Below are positions 29,958 through 39,333 of a DNA stretch of 64,000 nt, piece after piece. A model generated the notes under the pieces. The model was not told the DNA's origin. It ran no database searches and worked only from the letters and a program-made list of their open reading frames with translations. Numbering within the stretch: the first letter of the stretch is position 1; each line of letters starts with the position of its first letter. This DNA is from Nocardioides sp. (GTDB lineage: Bacteria > Actinomycetota > Actinomycetes > Propionibacteriales > Nocardioidaceae): the NCBI RefSeq assembly GCF_014360585.1, contig NZ_JACIXG010000020.1, positions 1 through 64,000 on the forward strand, read 5' to 3'. Made by a program: the position numbers and the translations under genes.

Positions 29958-30877
29958 TGCGGGTCGTCTTCGCGGGTACGCCCGAGGTCGCCGTCCCCTC
30001 CCTGGACGCGATCGCCGACTCGCGCCACGAGCTCGTCGGTGTCGTCACCCGGCCCGATGCCGCGCAGGGACGCAGCAAGCGGCTGGTGCCGTCGCCGGTG
30101 GCTCAGCGGGCCGAGGAGCTCGGGGTGCCGGTGCTCAAGCCGGAGCATCCCCGCGAGCCCGAGTTCCAGGCCGCGCTGAAGGCGCTCGAGCCCGACTGCT
30201 GCCCGGTGGTCGCCTACGGTGCGATGCTGCCGCAGTCGGCGCTCGACATCCCGCCCCACGGCTGGGTCAACCTGCACTTCTCGCTCCTGCCCGCCTACCG
30301 CGGCGCCGCACCGGTGCAGCGCGCGGTCTGGGCCGGTGAGGAGATCTCCGGGGCCACCACGTTCCGGATCGTGAAGGCGATGGACGCCGGCCCGGTCTTC
30401 GGCACCATGACGCAGGCGCTGGCGCAGGGGGAGACCTCCGGCTCGCTCTTCGAGAAGCTCACCGAGGGTGGAGCCGAGCTGTTGGTCCGCACCCTCGACG
30501 GCATCGAGGACGGGTCGCTGGAGGCGCGCGAGCAACCCGCCGAGGGGATCTCCTACGCCGAGAAGATCACTGTGGAGGACGCCCAGATCGACTGGACTCA
30601 GGGGGCGGCCGCGATCGACCGCCAGATCCGGGCCTGCGCCCCGGCGCCTGGGGCTTGGACGCTGCTCGACGGCGAGCGGTTCAAGGTCGGACCGGTCAAG
30701 ATGACCGAGGAGACGGTGGCCCCCGGGGAGCTGCTCGTCCGCAAGAACGAGGTCCTCGTCGGCACCGGCACCACGGCGGTCCGCCTCGACCGCGTGAAGG
30801 CGTTCGGCAAGAAAGAGATGCCGGCGGCGGACTGGGCCCGCGGCGTACGTCTGGAGTCCGGTGTCGCCTTCGAATAG
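29957..30877 (+). CDS. fmt: methionyl-tRNA formyltransferase
   Basis: 306 residues; formylates initiator Met-tRNA. N-terminal formyltransferase domain [19 protein letters not shown], with the catalytic N-x-H in [19 protein letters not shown] (about 96-114) and DAGPVF supplying the Asp; C-terminal Fmt_C OB domain from about residue 205. HFSLLP replaces the E. coli HASLLP, as in other actinobacteria. ATG 29957 overlaps the def stop. Its end overlaps the rsmB start by 17 bases. Confidence 0.96.
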   Translation: MRVVFAGTPEVAVPSLDAIADSRHELVGVVTRPDAAQGRSKRLVPSPVAQRAEELGVPVLKPEHPREPEFQAALKALEPDCCPVVAYGAMLPQSALDIPPHGWVNLHFSLLPAYRGAAPVQRAVWAGEEISGATTFRIVKAMDAGPVFGTMTQALAQGETSGSLFEKLTEGGAELLVRTLDGIEDGSLEAREQPAEGISYAEKITVEDAQIDWTQGAAAIDRQIRACAPAPGAWTLLDGERFKVGPVKMTEETVAPGELLVRKNEVLVGTGTTAVRLDRVKAFGKKEMPAADWARGVRLESGVAFE

Positions 30878-32324
30878 GACACAGCCGGGTAGGAGTTCAG
30901 GGGCCGGCAGGGGGCCACAGGGGCCCCGTCGATCCGGCCCGCGGGGCAGCACCAAGCCCGTCGATCCGGCTCGGCTCGCCGCGTTCGAGGTGCTGAAGGC
31001 CGTTCGGGTCGACGAGGCGTACGCCAATCTGGTGCTGCCCCACGTCCTCGGCCGTCTCGGTCTGGAGGGTCGCGACGCGGCCTTCGCCACCGAGCTGGCC
31101 GCGGGGACGCTGCGGCAGCAGGGCACCTACGACGCCGTGCTGGCCGCCTGCATCGACCGGCCGCTGGCCAAGGTCGAGGCGAAGGTGCTCGACGTGCTGC
31201 GGCTGGGGGCGCACCAGGTGCTGTCGATGCGGGTGCCCGACCATGCCGCGATCTCGACCAGCGTCGACCTGGCCCGCTCGAAGGTCGGGCAGGGGCCGGC
31301 GGGCTTCGTCAACGCCGTCCTACGCAAGGTCACTCGCAAGCCACTCGACGAGTGGGTCGCCGAGGTGGCGCCCGCGCGAGAGAAGGACCACGACGGCTGG
31401 GCCGCGGTGGCCTTCAGTCACCCGCGCTGGGTCGTCCAACGGCTCGCCGAGGCCGTCGGTCGCGACCAGGTCGACGCGCTGCTCGAGGCCGACAACGTGC
31501 CGCCGTCGGTGACGCTGGTCGCCCGTCCCGGACGGGCGACGGTCGAGGAGCTCGGTGGCGTGCCGACGCCCTACTCGCCCTACGGGGTCACGCTCGACTC
31601 CGGGTCACCGGCCGGGATCGCCGCGGTCGCCGACGGACGCGCGGGGGTTCAGGACGAGGGCTCACAGCTGGTGGCGATCGCTCTGGCCGAGGCTGGTCTC
31701 GACAAGCTCGACCACCGGGACGAGTCGTGGCTGGACCTGTGCGCCGGTCCGGGCGGCAAGTCGGCGCTGCTGGCAGCGCTGGCCGCCGAGCAGGGCGCCT
31801 CGCTGGTCGCCAACGAGCGCCAGCCGCACCGTGCCGGGCTCGTCCTCGCCAACCTGACCGACCGATCAGCCGACACGCATGTGGACGGGACCGCAGGAGT
31901 CGTGGCGGGCGACGGGATCAGGCCGCCGTTCAAGGACGCGACGTTCGACCGGGTCCTCGTCGACGCCCCGTGCACCGGCCTGGGAGCGCTACGCCGGCGG
32001 CCGGAGGCGCGCTGGCGTCGGGCCACGAGCGACCTCGACGTCCTCGTCGACCTCCAGCGCTCCCTGCTCGACCGGGCGATCGACCTGACCCGGCCAGGCG
32101 GCGTGGTGCTCTACGCCACCTGCTCGCCGGTCCTCGCCGAGACGAAGGGCGTGGTCGAGGGCGTTCTCGCCGCCCGTGACGACGTCGGCCTCGAGCCGAT
32201 CGGAGGCAGGGTCGGCGACATCGCGGACAGCGCGGGCCCGGTCGAGGGGACCGTGCAGCTGTGGCCCGACCGGCACGGGACCGACGCGATGTTCATGGCC
32301 CTGCTGCGACGCACCCCGGTCTGA
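30861..32324 (+). CDS. rsmB: 16S rRNA m5C967 methyltransferase RsmB
   Basis: 487 residues. A basic, disordered N-terminus (about 1-35) leads into a NusB-like RNA-binding domain (about 38-165, [23 protein letters not shown]). The SAM domain follows, with [14 protein letters not shown] (motif I), motif [21 protein letters not shown] and motif [13 protein letters not shown]; the Cys in DAPC and the Cys in TCS are the two catalytic cysteines. GTG 30861 lies inside the end of fmt. A hairpin at 32337 follows. Confidence 0.94.
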   Translation: MSPSNRTQPGRSSGAGRGPQGPRRSGPRGSTKPVDPARLAAFEVLKAVRVDEAYANLVLPHVLGRLGLEGRDAAFATELAAGTLRQQGTYDAVLAACIDRPLAKVEAKVLDVLRLGAHQVLSMRVPDHAAISTSVDLARSKVGQGPAGFVNAVLRKVTRKPLDEWVAEVAPAREKDHDGWAAVAFSHPRWVVQRLAEAVGRDQVDALLEADNVPPSVTLVARPGRATVEELGGVPTPYSPYGVTLDSGSPAGIAAVADGRAGVQDEGSQLVAIALAEAGLDKLDHRDESWLDLCAGPGGKSALLAALAAEQGASLVANERQPHRAGLVLANLTDRSADTHVDGTAGVVAGDGIRPPFKDATFDRVLVDAPCTGLGALRRRPEARWRRATSDLDVLVDLQRSLLDRAIDLTRPGGVVLYATCSPVLAETKGVVEGVLAARDDVGLEPIGGRVGDIADSAGPVEGTVQLWPDRHGTDAMFMALLRRTPV

Positions 32325-32336
32325 CCGTTCGGCCTC

Positions 32337-32367
32337 GCCGGGTGGGTCCAGCGCGGACCCACCCGGC
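32337..32367. terminator. 13-bp hairpin after rsmB
   Basis: Perfect arms gccgggtgggtcc and ggacccacccggc around AGCGC. No T-run follows. Likely terminator of def-fmt-rsmB. Confidence 0.6.
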
Positions 32368-32509
32368 ACCCGGCGAGACAGTCTCAGCGGAACCACTCGA
32401 GCGAGCCCGCGAGCGACCTGAGCTCGGCGTCGGTGGTGCCCCGCCCGCTCTGGACACCCCGTGAGGATCCGGATGAGCGAGTTTCGTCTCAACCCATCAT
32501 CTCAGCGCC

Positions 32510-32515
32510 TACGCT
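32510..32515 (+). promoter_or_regulatory. -10 element for leaderless start at 32523
   Basis: TACGCT ends 7 bases before ATG 32523. Confidence 0.5.
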
Positions 32516-32522
32516 GGCGAGC

Positions 32523-33488
32523 ATGGCCAAGGCATCGCCGTCGGTGGAGATCGAGGTGGACAACCGTGTCGTCAGGATCTCCAACCCCGATCGCGTCTAC
32601 TTCCCTGAGACCGGTGCGACCAAGCTCGACGTGGCGCAGTACTACCTTGCCGTCGGCCCGGGCATCGTCAACGCTCTGTGGGAGCGCCCGTGCATGCTGC
32701 ACCGTTTCCCCAAGGGCCTGGAAGGGCCGAAGGTGCACCAGAAACGGCTGCCGCAGGGGGCACCCGACTGGGTCGAGACCGTCCGCCTCTACTTCCCGCG
32801 CTGGGGCCGCACCGCCGACGAGCTCTGCGTGACCGAGCTCGGCGCGGTGATCTGGGCCGTCCAGATGTCGACCGTCGAGTTCCACCCGTGGAACAGCCGC
32901 CGCGAGGACACCGAGAAGCCCGACGAGTGGCGCATCGACCTCGATCCCGGCCCCGACTGCCCGTTCTCGACCGTGCAGACCGTCGCCGGCGTCGTCCGCG
33001 AGCTCCTCGACGAGCTCGGTGCGGTCGGCTACCCGAAGACCAGCGGCGGCTCGGGGATGCACGTCTACGTCCGGATCCCGGCCGAGCACGGCTTCGCTGA
33101 CGTACGCCGAGCCGCGCACGCCTTCGCCCGCGAGGTCGAGCGCCGCGCTCCGAAGCTGGTCACCACGGCCTGGTGGCGCAAGGACCGCGACCCCGCGCAG
33201 CTGTTCGTCGACTTCAACCAGAACACGCGAGACCACACGATCGCTTGCGCCTACTCGATCCGCGGCGTCGCCGACGGCCGCGTCTCCACCCCGATCACCT
33301 GGGAGGAGACCAAGGACGTCGACCCGCGCGAGTTCACGATGCGTACGGTGCCGGCGCGGTTCGCGGAGATCGGAGATCTTCACGCCGACATCGACGATCA
33401 TCCCTTCTCGATCGAGCCGTTGCTGGAATGGGCCGATCGAGACGAGCGTGACGGGGCCGAGACGCCACCGGAGCCCGACGCCGGGTGA
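32523..33488 (+). CDS. stand-alone LigD-type polymerase/primase domain (PolDom)
   Basis: 321 residues of the archaeo-eukaryotic primase superfamily, equivalent to the N-terminal polymerase domain of mycobacterial LigD. Metal-binding DLDPGPDCPF (about residues 139-148) and LFVDFNQNTRDHTIACAYS with the third Asp (about 225) are intact, as is GYPKTSGGSGMHVYVRI. No nuclease or ligase domain is attached. Mycobacteria carry similar separate enzymes (PolD1/PolD2) that fill gaps or add ribonucleotides in repair. ATG 32523 chosen; the open frame upstream is unrelated in sequence. Convergent with the acyltransferase gene. Confidence 0.9.
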   Translation: MAKASPSVEIEVDNRVVRISNPDRVYFPETGATKLDVAQYYLAVGPGIVNALWERPCMLHRFPKGLEGPKVHQKRLPQGAPDWVETVRLYFPRWGRTADELCVTELGAVIWAVQMSTVEFHPWNSRREDTEKPDEWRIDLDPGPDCPFSTVQTVAGVVRELLDELGAVGYPKTSGGSGMHVYVRIPAEHGFADVRRAAHAFAREVERRAPKLVTTAWWRKDRDPAQLFVDFNQNTRDHTIACAYSIRGVADGRVSTPITWEETKDVDPREFTMRTVPARFAEIGDLHADIDDHPFSIEPLLEWADRDERDGAETPPEPDAG

Positions 33489-33507
33489 CCGAGCGCCGCG
33501 CCGGGCT

Positions 33508-35781
33508 TCACCAGATCTTGAGCCGCTCGCCGAGGGTGCGACCGAGCTGCTCGGAGTAGGTCGCGGTGAGGTGATGGCCGTCGCGGTGGGTGATCGTGTC
33601 GCCGACGACCGTGGTGCAGATGCCGGCGCTGTCGCAGAACATGTCGTCGAGGTCGAGAGTCTCCACACGGGCCGACTTGGCCGCCTGCATCTGCAGGTCG
33701 GCGCCGTCCTGCTGGCTCGCGAGCGGCTTGTAGGTGCAGGGCGAGAGCGTCTTGTTGCTGCTCAGGCAGGTGGCCGGGTCGAACTCGATCGCCGGCACGT
33801 CACGTAGCCACACGGTGCGCTTCGCGGCCGGCTTCACCTGGGCCAGCAGGCGCTGGTAACCGCGGTAGACGGCGCGGCGTACGTCAGCGCGGTCGGTGTG
33901 GCGGCCGGCGGAGTCGTGGTAGGCGGCGCTGATCGGGCGCGAGGAGATCAGGAGCAGGTCGGGGCGGAGCTTCTTGACCGTCGAGAGCATGAAGTCGTGG
34001 AAGTCGTCGCAGGAGGTCATCGGGTCGGTGCTGTCGAGCTTGTCGGGCGTCACCAGGGAGACCGTGCACTGGGGCATCGCCAGCATGTAGGCCCGATAGC
34101 CGGAGCGTTCTGCGATCGCCTCGAGCGCGGGCGTCCAGTGGCGGGCGTGGGAGTCGCCGATGACCACGATCGTCTTCTCGGCGTCTGCGTCTCCGCGCGG
34201 GCACAGCTTGCGCACCTTGGTCGAGTAGTAGTTGCACTCGCCGACCGACTCCACGTCGTCGGAGAGGTTGGTGAGCCCGGGCTTCAGGTTGGTGGGGATC
34301 GGCTGGTTCTTGCGGGCCGCGAGGACTGAGGCCTTCAGCAGAGCGGGGAGCGGGTCGGGCTCCTGCGGTTTGGCGGCGGGCGGCGCGGCGCTCGATTCGG
34401 GGCTGTCGGGCTGCTCGGATTGCTCGGACTGCTCGGGCTGCTCGGGCTTCTCGGACGGCTCGGCGGAGCCGGAGGCGTTGGCCTCGGCCAGGGTGATGGC
34501 CGGCTCGTAGCCGTCACGCGCGGTTCCGGTGGCGTAGGTGTTGGCTGCGAAGCAGGTCACCGCGACCAGGCTGATGCTCAGCGGATAGAGCGCCACCGGA
34601 CCGAGCGTCGCGGCGCGTCCGAAGGCGGGGCGATGCCACAGGATGCCGCGCCGGAAAGGCTCCTCGACGAAGCGGTAGGAGAGTCCCGCCAGACCGAACG
34701 CCAGCGCGACGAGCAGCACCTGCTCCCACCAGCGCAGCTCGCGGCCGAGCTGCAGCTCGGCGAGGACGAGCACCGGGAAGTGCCACAGGTAGAGCGAGTA
34801 GGACCAGTTGCCGATGACCTGCAGGGGCCGCACCGAGAGCAGCCGGCCGACCACCGTCGGGCCGTGCCACAGCGTCCCGGCCACGATGATGAAGACGCTG
34901 CCGAGCACCGGGACGAGCGCCGGCGTCCCCGGGAACGGGGTGGCGTCGTTGAACTGCAGGCACGCGCAGACGATGAAGAACATCCCGAATGCCGAGAGCA
35001 CCTGCGCCCGCCAGCGCGCGGTGGCGTCCTGAGGCCCGTTGTCGCGGAACGCGATCGCCGCGATCGCACCCAGGCCGAGCTCCCAGGCGCGGGTGAACGG
35101 GGAGAAGTACGCCGCCTCCGGGCTGACCCGGGTCAGCACGGCTGAGGCGAGCAGCGACGCCACGATGCCGACGCCCAGAGCGATGACCAGCACGCGCCGG
35201 CGCGCCCGCTGGTCGCGGGGATCGAGCGCGTCGGCACCTGCCCGGCGCTTCATCGCCCACAGGCAGCCCAGGATCACCAGTGGCCACACGAGGTAGAACT
35301 GCTCCTCGACCGCCAGGGACCAGAAGTGCTGCAGCGGTGACGGCGGCAGCGCGGCCGAGAAGTAGTCGGTCTCCAGCGATGCGAACCGGAAGTTGGCGGC
35401 GAACGCCGCCGACCACAGCGCGTCGAGAGCGATCTCGCGGGTGCGTACGAAGCCGAGGAAGAGGGCGGCGTAGACGACCGTCGCCAACAGCACCAGGGTC
35501 GCGGCAGGCAGGATCCGGCGGGCCCGGCGCGCGTAGAAGCCGAGCAGGCTGATCCGGCCCTCGGTGCGCACCTGCCGCATCAGCTGCTGGGTGATCAGGA
35601 AGCCGGAGATCGCGAAGAAGACGTCGACGCCGACGAATCCGCCGGTCAGCGAGCCGAAGCCGACGTGCACGGCGACGACCGCGAGCACCGCGATCGCACG
35701 AAGCCCCTGGATGTCGGGACGATGCCGAGACTGGGTCGCGTCCCCGGTCGGCGGGCTTGCCGAGACCACGAGCAGCTGCAC
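33508..35781 (-). CDS. OafA/YrhL-type acyltransferase with C-terminal SGNH domain
   Basis: 757-residue membrane protein. The first 380 residues are an acyltransferase-3 domain with about ten transmembrane segments, starting RPDIQGLRAIAVLAVVAVHVGF. A low-complexity linker rich in Ser, Glu, Pro and Gln (about 430-455) connects to an extracytoplasmic SGNH hydrolase-like domain: VIGDSHARHWTPALEAIAE (catalytic Ser) and HRDGHHLTATYSEQLG (Asp-x-x-His). Proteins of this layout O-acetylate cell-surface polysaccharides. The target here is unknown; no glycosyltransferases are adjacent. Confidence 0.92.
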   Translation of the reverse strand: MQLLVVSASPPTGDATQSRHRPDIQGLRAIAVLAVVAVHVGFGSLTGGFVGVDVFFAISGFLITQQLMRQVRTEGRISLLGFYARRARRILPAATLVLLATVVYAALFLGFVRTREIALDALWSAAFAANFRFASLETDYFSAALPPSPLQHFWSLAVEEQFYLVWPLVILGCLWAMKRRAGADALDPRDQRARRRVLVIALGVGIVASLLASAVLTRVSPEAAYFSPFTRAWELGLGAIAAIAFRDNGPQDATARWRAQVLSAFGMFFIVCACLQFNDATPFPGTPALVPVLGSVFIIVAGTLWHGPTVVGRLLSVRPLQVIGNWSYSLYLWHFPVLVLAELQLGRELRWWEQVLLVALAFGLAGLSYRFVEEPFRRGILWHRPAFGRAATLGPVALYPLSISLVAVTCFAANTYATGTARDGYEPAITLAEANASGSAEPSEKPEQPEQSEQSEQPDSPESSAAPPAAKPQEPDPLPALLKASVLAARKNQPIPTNLKPGLTNLSDDVESVGECNYYSTKVRKLCPRGDADAEKTIVVIGDSHARHWTPALEAIAERSGYRAYMLAMPQCTVSLVTPDKLDSTDPMTSCDDFHDFMLSTVKKLRPDLLLISSRPISAAYHDSAGRHTDRADVRRAVYRGYQRLLAQVKPAAKRTVWLRDVPAIEFDPATCLSSNKTLSPCTYKPLASQQDGADLQMQAAKSARVETLDLDDMFCDSAGICTTVVGDTITHRDGHHLTATYSEQLGRTLGERLKIW

Positions 35782-35877
35782 CTCCCTCAGCCAAGCACAT
35801 CCGTCACATCCGTCGCGACGATAACTCGCGCAACTGGTCGATCCTGGTAGACGCGCCTAGCGCGGGTGCCGGCGCCC

Positions 35878-36759
35878 CTAGTCCAGGTCGACGTCGTCGC
35901 CCGCGGAGACGGGGCCCGGGATCGCCGGCAGCGGGGGAGGAGTGCCGCCGAAGGAGGGGCACAGTGACTTGTGGGCGCACCAGTCGCACAGCTTGCCTGG
36001 GTTCGGCAGCCACTCGCCGGTCTCCTGGGCGAGGCGGATCGCTCGCCAGATCGCCTCGGCCTTGCGCTCGGTCGCCAGCAGGTCGGCCTCGTCGGGCACG
36101 TAGCGAAGGATGTCGCCGCTGCCCAGGTAGATCAGCTGGAGCATGGCCGGCACGACCCCGCGGGTGCGCCAGATCACCAGGGCGTAGAACTTCAGCTGGA
36201 ACAGCGCCTTCGCCTCGTACGCCTCGCTGGGCACGCGGCCGCTCTTGTAGTCCACCACGCGGATCCGGCCGTCGGCAGCTACGTCGACGCGGTCGATGAA
36301 GCCCCGCAGCAGCAGCTTGGAGTCGAGCAGCGCCTCCACGTAGTGCTCGCGCTCGGCGGGCTCGAGGCGGCGCGGGTCCTCCAGGTCGAAGTAGCGCCGC
36401 AGCACCTGGCGGCACGAGTCCAGCCAGCCCTCCTCCGCGCCGTCGGCCTCCGAGGTGAACAGGGTCGCGAGCGACGGGTCGAGGCTGCGTACGTCCTCCC
36501 ATGCCTGCTCCACCATCGACCTCGCCTGCCGGGGCGTGCGGTCGGGAGCGGGGAGGTCGAAGAGGTCCTCGAGCACCTTGTGAACCACGGTCCCGCGCGC
36601 GGCCGCCTCCGAGGGCGGCTCGGGGAGCCGGTCGATGGTGCGGAACCGGTAGAGCAACGGGCACGAGGTGAAGTCGCTCGCACGGCTCGGCGAGAGCGAG
36701 CCCAGCACGTTGACGCCGTCGACCGGGGTCGACTGCGCATCGGCTGGTGAGGTGCTCAT
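35878..36759 (-). CDS. RecB/AddB-like PD-(D/E)XK exonuclease with Fe-S cluster motif
   Basis: 293 residues. The nuclease core is LRGFIDRVDVAADGRIRVVDYKSGRVP, with D and D-x-K metal ligands, followed by a Q-x3-Y-like LFQLKFYAL. A cysteine in SDFTSCPLLYRF near the N-terminus and CDWCAHKSLC near the C-terminus form the four-cysteine 4Fe-4S staple seen in AddB. Small proteins of this type are conserved next to trmI-mpa in actinobacteria (the Rv2119 position), and their role in DNA repair is not fully settled. ATG 36759 has a TAGTGT -10 seven bases upstream and no ribosome-binding site, so it is probably leaderless. Confidence 0.9.
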   Translation of the reverse strand: MSTSPADAQSTPVDGVNVLGSLSPSRASDFTSCPLLYRFRTIDRLPEPPSEAAARGTVVHKVLEDLFDLPAPDRTPRQARSMVEQAWEDVRSLDPSLATLFTSEADGAEEGWLDSCRQVLRRYFDLEDPRRLEPAEREHYVEALLDSKLLLRGFIDRVDVAADGRIRVVDYKSGRVPSEAYEAKALFQLKFYALVIWRTRGVVPAMLQLIYLGSGDILRYVPDEADLLATERKAEAIWRAIRLAQETGEWLPNPGKLCDWCAHKSLCPSFGGTPPPLPAIPGPVSAGDDVDLD

Positions 36760-36766
36760 GAAAGCG

Positions 36767-36772
36767 ACACTA
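36767..36772 (-). promoter_or_regulatory. -10 element for leaderless recB-like gene
   Basis: TAGTGT on the minus strand, 7 bases before ATG 36759. The rest of the 194-base divergent gap contains a gcccggcg/cgccgggc hairpin (about 36797-36816) and a GAGCG-AGCG type repeat (about 36830-36850). Confidence 0.45.
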
Positions 36773-36941
36773 TTGGCAGGCACCGACATCCGAGCCTGCC
36801 CGGCGCTTGCGCCGGGCAACGGGAGGAGGTCGAGCGAGCGCAGCGGCTGAGCTTACGAAGCCGCGAAGCGGGTCGAGACCTGGGCGCGCGCCGAGGAGAC
36901 ATGCCCCCTGGGTCGACGCCGCCCCTCAACCGCCGCTCAAG

Positions 36942-36947
36942 TACGCT
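36942..36947 (+). promoter_or_regulatory. -10 element for leaderless start at 36954
   Basis: TACGCT ends 6 bases before GTG 36954. Confidence 0.45.
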
Positions 36948-36953
36948 CGGAAC

Positions 36954-38147
36954 GTGGCAGACCCCGACCCACGCCCCGACGGCGACAAGCCGGTCGAAGC
37001 GGCGCCCGCCTCCCGCGTCCCGGGCACGATCAAGGTCGGCTCCATCGCCGGCAGCGCCGTCCTGGTGACGCCGTCCTGGTTCCTCATCGCTGCGCTGATC
37101 GCCTGGCTGATGGCGCCCCGGATCGAGGCCGTGGAGCCGGGCCTGGGCCCGCTGGCGTACGTCGCGGGCTTCGTGTTCGCGATCGTCCTCTACGGCGCGG
37201 TCCTGCTGCACGAGGCGGCCCACGCCGTGGTCGCCAAGCGCCTGGGCTATCCCGTCGGCGTCATCATGCTCCACTTCCTCGGCGGCGCGACCGCCGTGGA
37301 GAAAGAGGCAAAGCGGCCGCGCGACGAGTTCTGGATCGCCGTCGTCGGACCGCTGGTCTCGCTGGCCGTCGCCGCGGCCGCCTTCGGTGCCTCCGCAGTC
37401 GCGTTCGGCAACCCCTTGCGCACCACCCCCGACGGCCTGATCGCGCTGATCGTAGGGGGGCTGTGGATCACCAACCTCTTCGTCGGTGTGCTCAACCTCG
37501 TCCCTGGCCTGCCCCTCGACGGCGGCCGGCTGCTCAAGTCAGGCGTGTGGGCCGCGACCGGCAACATCAACCGGGGCAGCATCGTCGCCGGCTGGACCGG
37601 CCGGGCACTCGCCGTCCTCGTGCTGCTGTGGCCCTTCACCCAGGGCCAGATCCTCGGCGCGCAGCCCGACCTCCTGGACTACGTCCTCGCCGTGATCATC
37701 GGCATCTTCCTCTGGAGCGGTGCCTCCGCGGCGATCATGTCGGCGAAGGTACGCCTCCGGCTCCCGCTCCTCGTCGCCCGCGACCTCGCCCGCCGCACCC
37801 TGGCCGTGCCCGCCGATCTCCCGCTCTCCGAGGCCGTACGCCGCGCCCATGAGGCCGAGGCCGGCAGCATCGTCACCGTGACCAGCGGCGGCGAGCCGAT
37901 CGGTCTCGTGCACGAGGGCGCGCTGCTGGCGACGCCGGAGGATCGCCGCCCGTGGATGGCCACCTCGACGGTCACCCGCCGGCTCGAGGAGGGCCTCACC
38001 CTCCCGGCCGACCTCGACGGCGAGGAGCTCATCCAGGCGATCTCGAAGGCCCCGGCGCCCGAATACCTCCTGGTCGAGCCGGACGGCTCGATCTACGGCG
38101 TACTGGTCACCTCCGACGTCGACGCGGCCTTCCGCGCGGGGGCATAG
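36954..38147 (+). CDS. site-2 protease family (M50) membrane metalloprotease with CBS domains
   Basis: 397 residues. Six or so transmembrane segments; the zinc motif HEAAH lies in VLLHEAAHAVVAKRLG (about 83-98), and the second ligand Asp in LNLVPGLPLDGGRLLKSGVW (about 182-201). The C-terminal third (about 265-397) resembles a CBS pair (LRLPLLVARDLARRTLAVPADLPLSEAVRRAHEAEAGSIVTV). The M50/CBS combination resembles Rv2625c of M. tuberculosis; the CBS pair may sense adenine nucleotides. The substrate is unknown. A RIP-type role in sigma-factor release is possible but not shown by context. Confidence 0.88.
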   Translation: MADPDPRPDGDKPVEAAPASRVPGTIKVGSIAGSAVLVTPSWFLIAALIAWLMAPRIEAVEPGLGPLAYVAGFVFAIVLYGAVLLHEAAHAVVAKRLGYPVGVIMLHFLGGATAVEKEAKRPRDEFWIAVVGPLVSLAVAAAAFGASAVAFGNPLRTTPDGLIALIVGGLWITNLFVGVLNLVPGLPLDGGRLLKSGVWAATGNINRGSIVAGWTGRALAVLVLLWPFTQGQILGAQPDLLDYVLAVIIGIFLWSGASAAIMSAKVRLRLPLLVARDLARRTLAVPADLPLSEAVRRAHEAEAGSIVTVTSGGEPIGLVHEGALLATPEDRRPWMATSTVTRRLEEGLTLPADLDGEELIQAISKAPAPEYLLVEPDGSIYGVLVTSDVDAAFRAGA

Positions 38148-38180
38148 GGATCGCGGTTTGCCGGGTTCGCCCGGGAAACC

Positions 38181-38188
38181 GATAACCT
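38181..38188 (+). promoter_or_regulatory. -10 element for leaderless trmI
   Basis: GATAAC (38181-38186) or TAACCT (38183-38188) ends 6-8 bases before GTG 38195, which has no ribosome-binding site. Confidence 0.4.
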
Positions 38189-38194
38189 CGGCGG

Positions 38195-39184
38195 GTGTCA
38201 AGCGCTGATATCCCAGACATTCCGGTAGAGGCCCGAGCGGGCGTGCACCGAGGGCCGCTCCGTGAGGGCGAATGGGTGCGGCTGACCGACACCAAGGGTC
38301 GCCGCCACAACTTCGAGCTCGTCGCCGGCAAGCGCTTCTTCTCCAACAAGGGCCACATCGACCACGACGAGCTGATCGGCCGCGAAGAGGGCTTCACGGT
38401 CACCGCCTCGACCGGTGGTGAATACCTGGTCTTCCGCCCGCTGCTGAGCGAGTTCGTCGTCTCCATGCCGCGTGGTGCCGCCGTGGTCTACCCCAAGGAC
38501 GCCGCCCAGATCGTCGCCATGGCCGACATCTTCCCCGGCGCCTCCGTGGTGGAGGCCGGGGTCGGCTCCGGCGCCCTGACCTGCTCGCTGCTGCGCGCGG
38601 TCGGACCCTACGGCAAGGTGACCTCCTTCGAGCGTCGCGAGGAGTTCGCCGAGGTCGCCCGCAAGAACGTCGACCAGTTCTTCGGCACGCCGGCGGGGGA
38701 GACGCACCCCAACTGGTCGCTCAACCTCGGCGACCTCCAGGAGGAGCTGCCGCGCCAGCAGATCCGCTGCGACCGGCTGATCCTCGACATGCTCGCTCCG
38801 TGGGAGTGCATCGACGCCACCGCCGACGCGCTCTACCCCGGCGGGATGGTCTGCGCCTACGTCGCGACCACCACCCAGCTGTCCCGCTTCGTCGAGACGG
38901 TCCGTGCCCACGGCGGGTTCACCGAGCCGCAGGCGTGGGAGACGCTGGTGCGCGACTGGCACGTCGAGGGCCTCGCTGTCCGGCCGGGTCACAAGATGAT
39001 CGGCCACACCGCCTTCCTGGTGACGGCCCGAAAGCTCGCGCCCGGCGAGCGTGCGCCCCGCAAGACGCGACGACCTGCTCCTGGGGCGTACGGACCTGAC
39101 TACAAGGGCCCGCGCCCGGCCGACATGCCGGCTCCGGAGCCTGTCGCCGAGGTGCTTCCCGAGGACGGCAGCGAGCTGGACTGA
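38195..39184 (+). CDS. trmI: tRNA (adenine-58-N1)-methyltransferase TrmI
   Basis: 329 residues. N-terminal beta domain (VRLTDTKGRRHNFELVAGKRFFSNKGHIDHDELIG), then SAM methyltransferase with VVEAGVGSGALTCSLLRAVGPYGKVTSFERREEFAEVARKNV (about 113-154) and the active-site region DMLAPWECIDATADALYPGGMVCAYVATTTQL. Homologue of Rv2118c, which methylates A58 in the T-loop as a tetramer. The disordered C-terminal tail (about 290-329) is basic, then acidic. Same neighbourhood as in Mycobacterium: recB-like, trmI, mpa. Confidence 0.96.
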   Translation: MSSADIPDIPVEARAGVHRGPLREGEWVRLTDTKGRRHNFELVAGKRFFSNKGHIDHDELIGREEGFTVTASTGGEYLVFRPLLSEFVVSMPRGAAVVYPKDAAQIVAMADIFPGASVVEAGVGSGALTCSLLRAVGPYGKVTSFERREEFAEVARKNVDQFFGTPAGETHPNWSLNLGDLQEELPRQQIRCDRLILDMLAPWECIDATADALYPGGMVCAYVATTTQLSRFVETVRAHGGFTEPQAWETLVRDWHVEGLAVRPGHKMIGHTAFLVTARKLAPGERAPRKTRRPAPGAYGPDYKGPRPADMPAPEPVAEVLPEDGSELD

Positions 39185-39303
39185 GTCCGCACCGCGCCGG
39201 TCCGGATATTCCGGCGTGCCACGGGTCGACACGAACTCGACCGAAGTCGAGCGAATGTGTCCAACACCGGTAAATCCTTCACCTCTCCTACCCCTCGCCC
39301 TTG

Positions 39304-39309
39304 TAGGGT
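39304..39309 (+). promoter_or_regulatory. -10 element of mpa
   Basis: TAGGGT starts a short leader carrying AGGAGGT (39321-39327) before ATG 39334. Confidence 0.45.
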
Positions 39310-39333
39310 CGAGGCAGTAGAGGAGGTGTGCTG

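Noticed and set aside
32390..32480. Possible C-terminal remnant of a minus-strand protein (frame ending TTDAELRSLAGSLEWFR-stop)
   Set aside because: Only about 29 codons remain before an upstream in-frame stop, no start codon and no recognisable family. It may be real decay but is not supportable.
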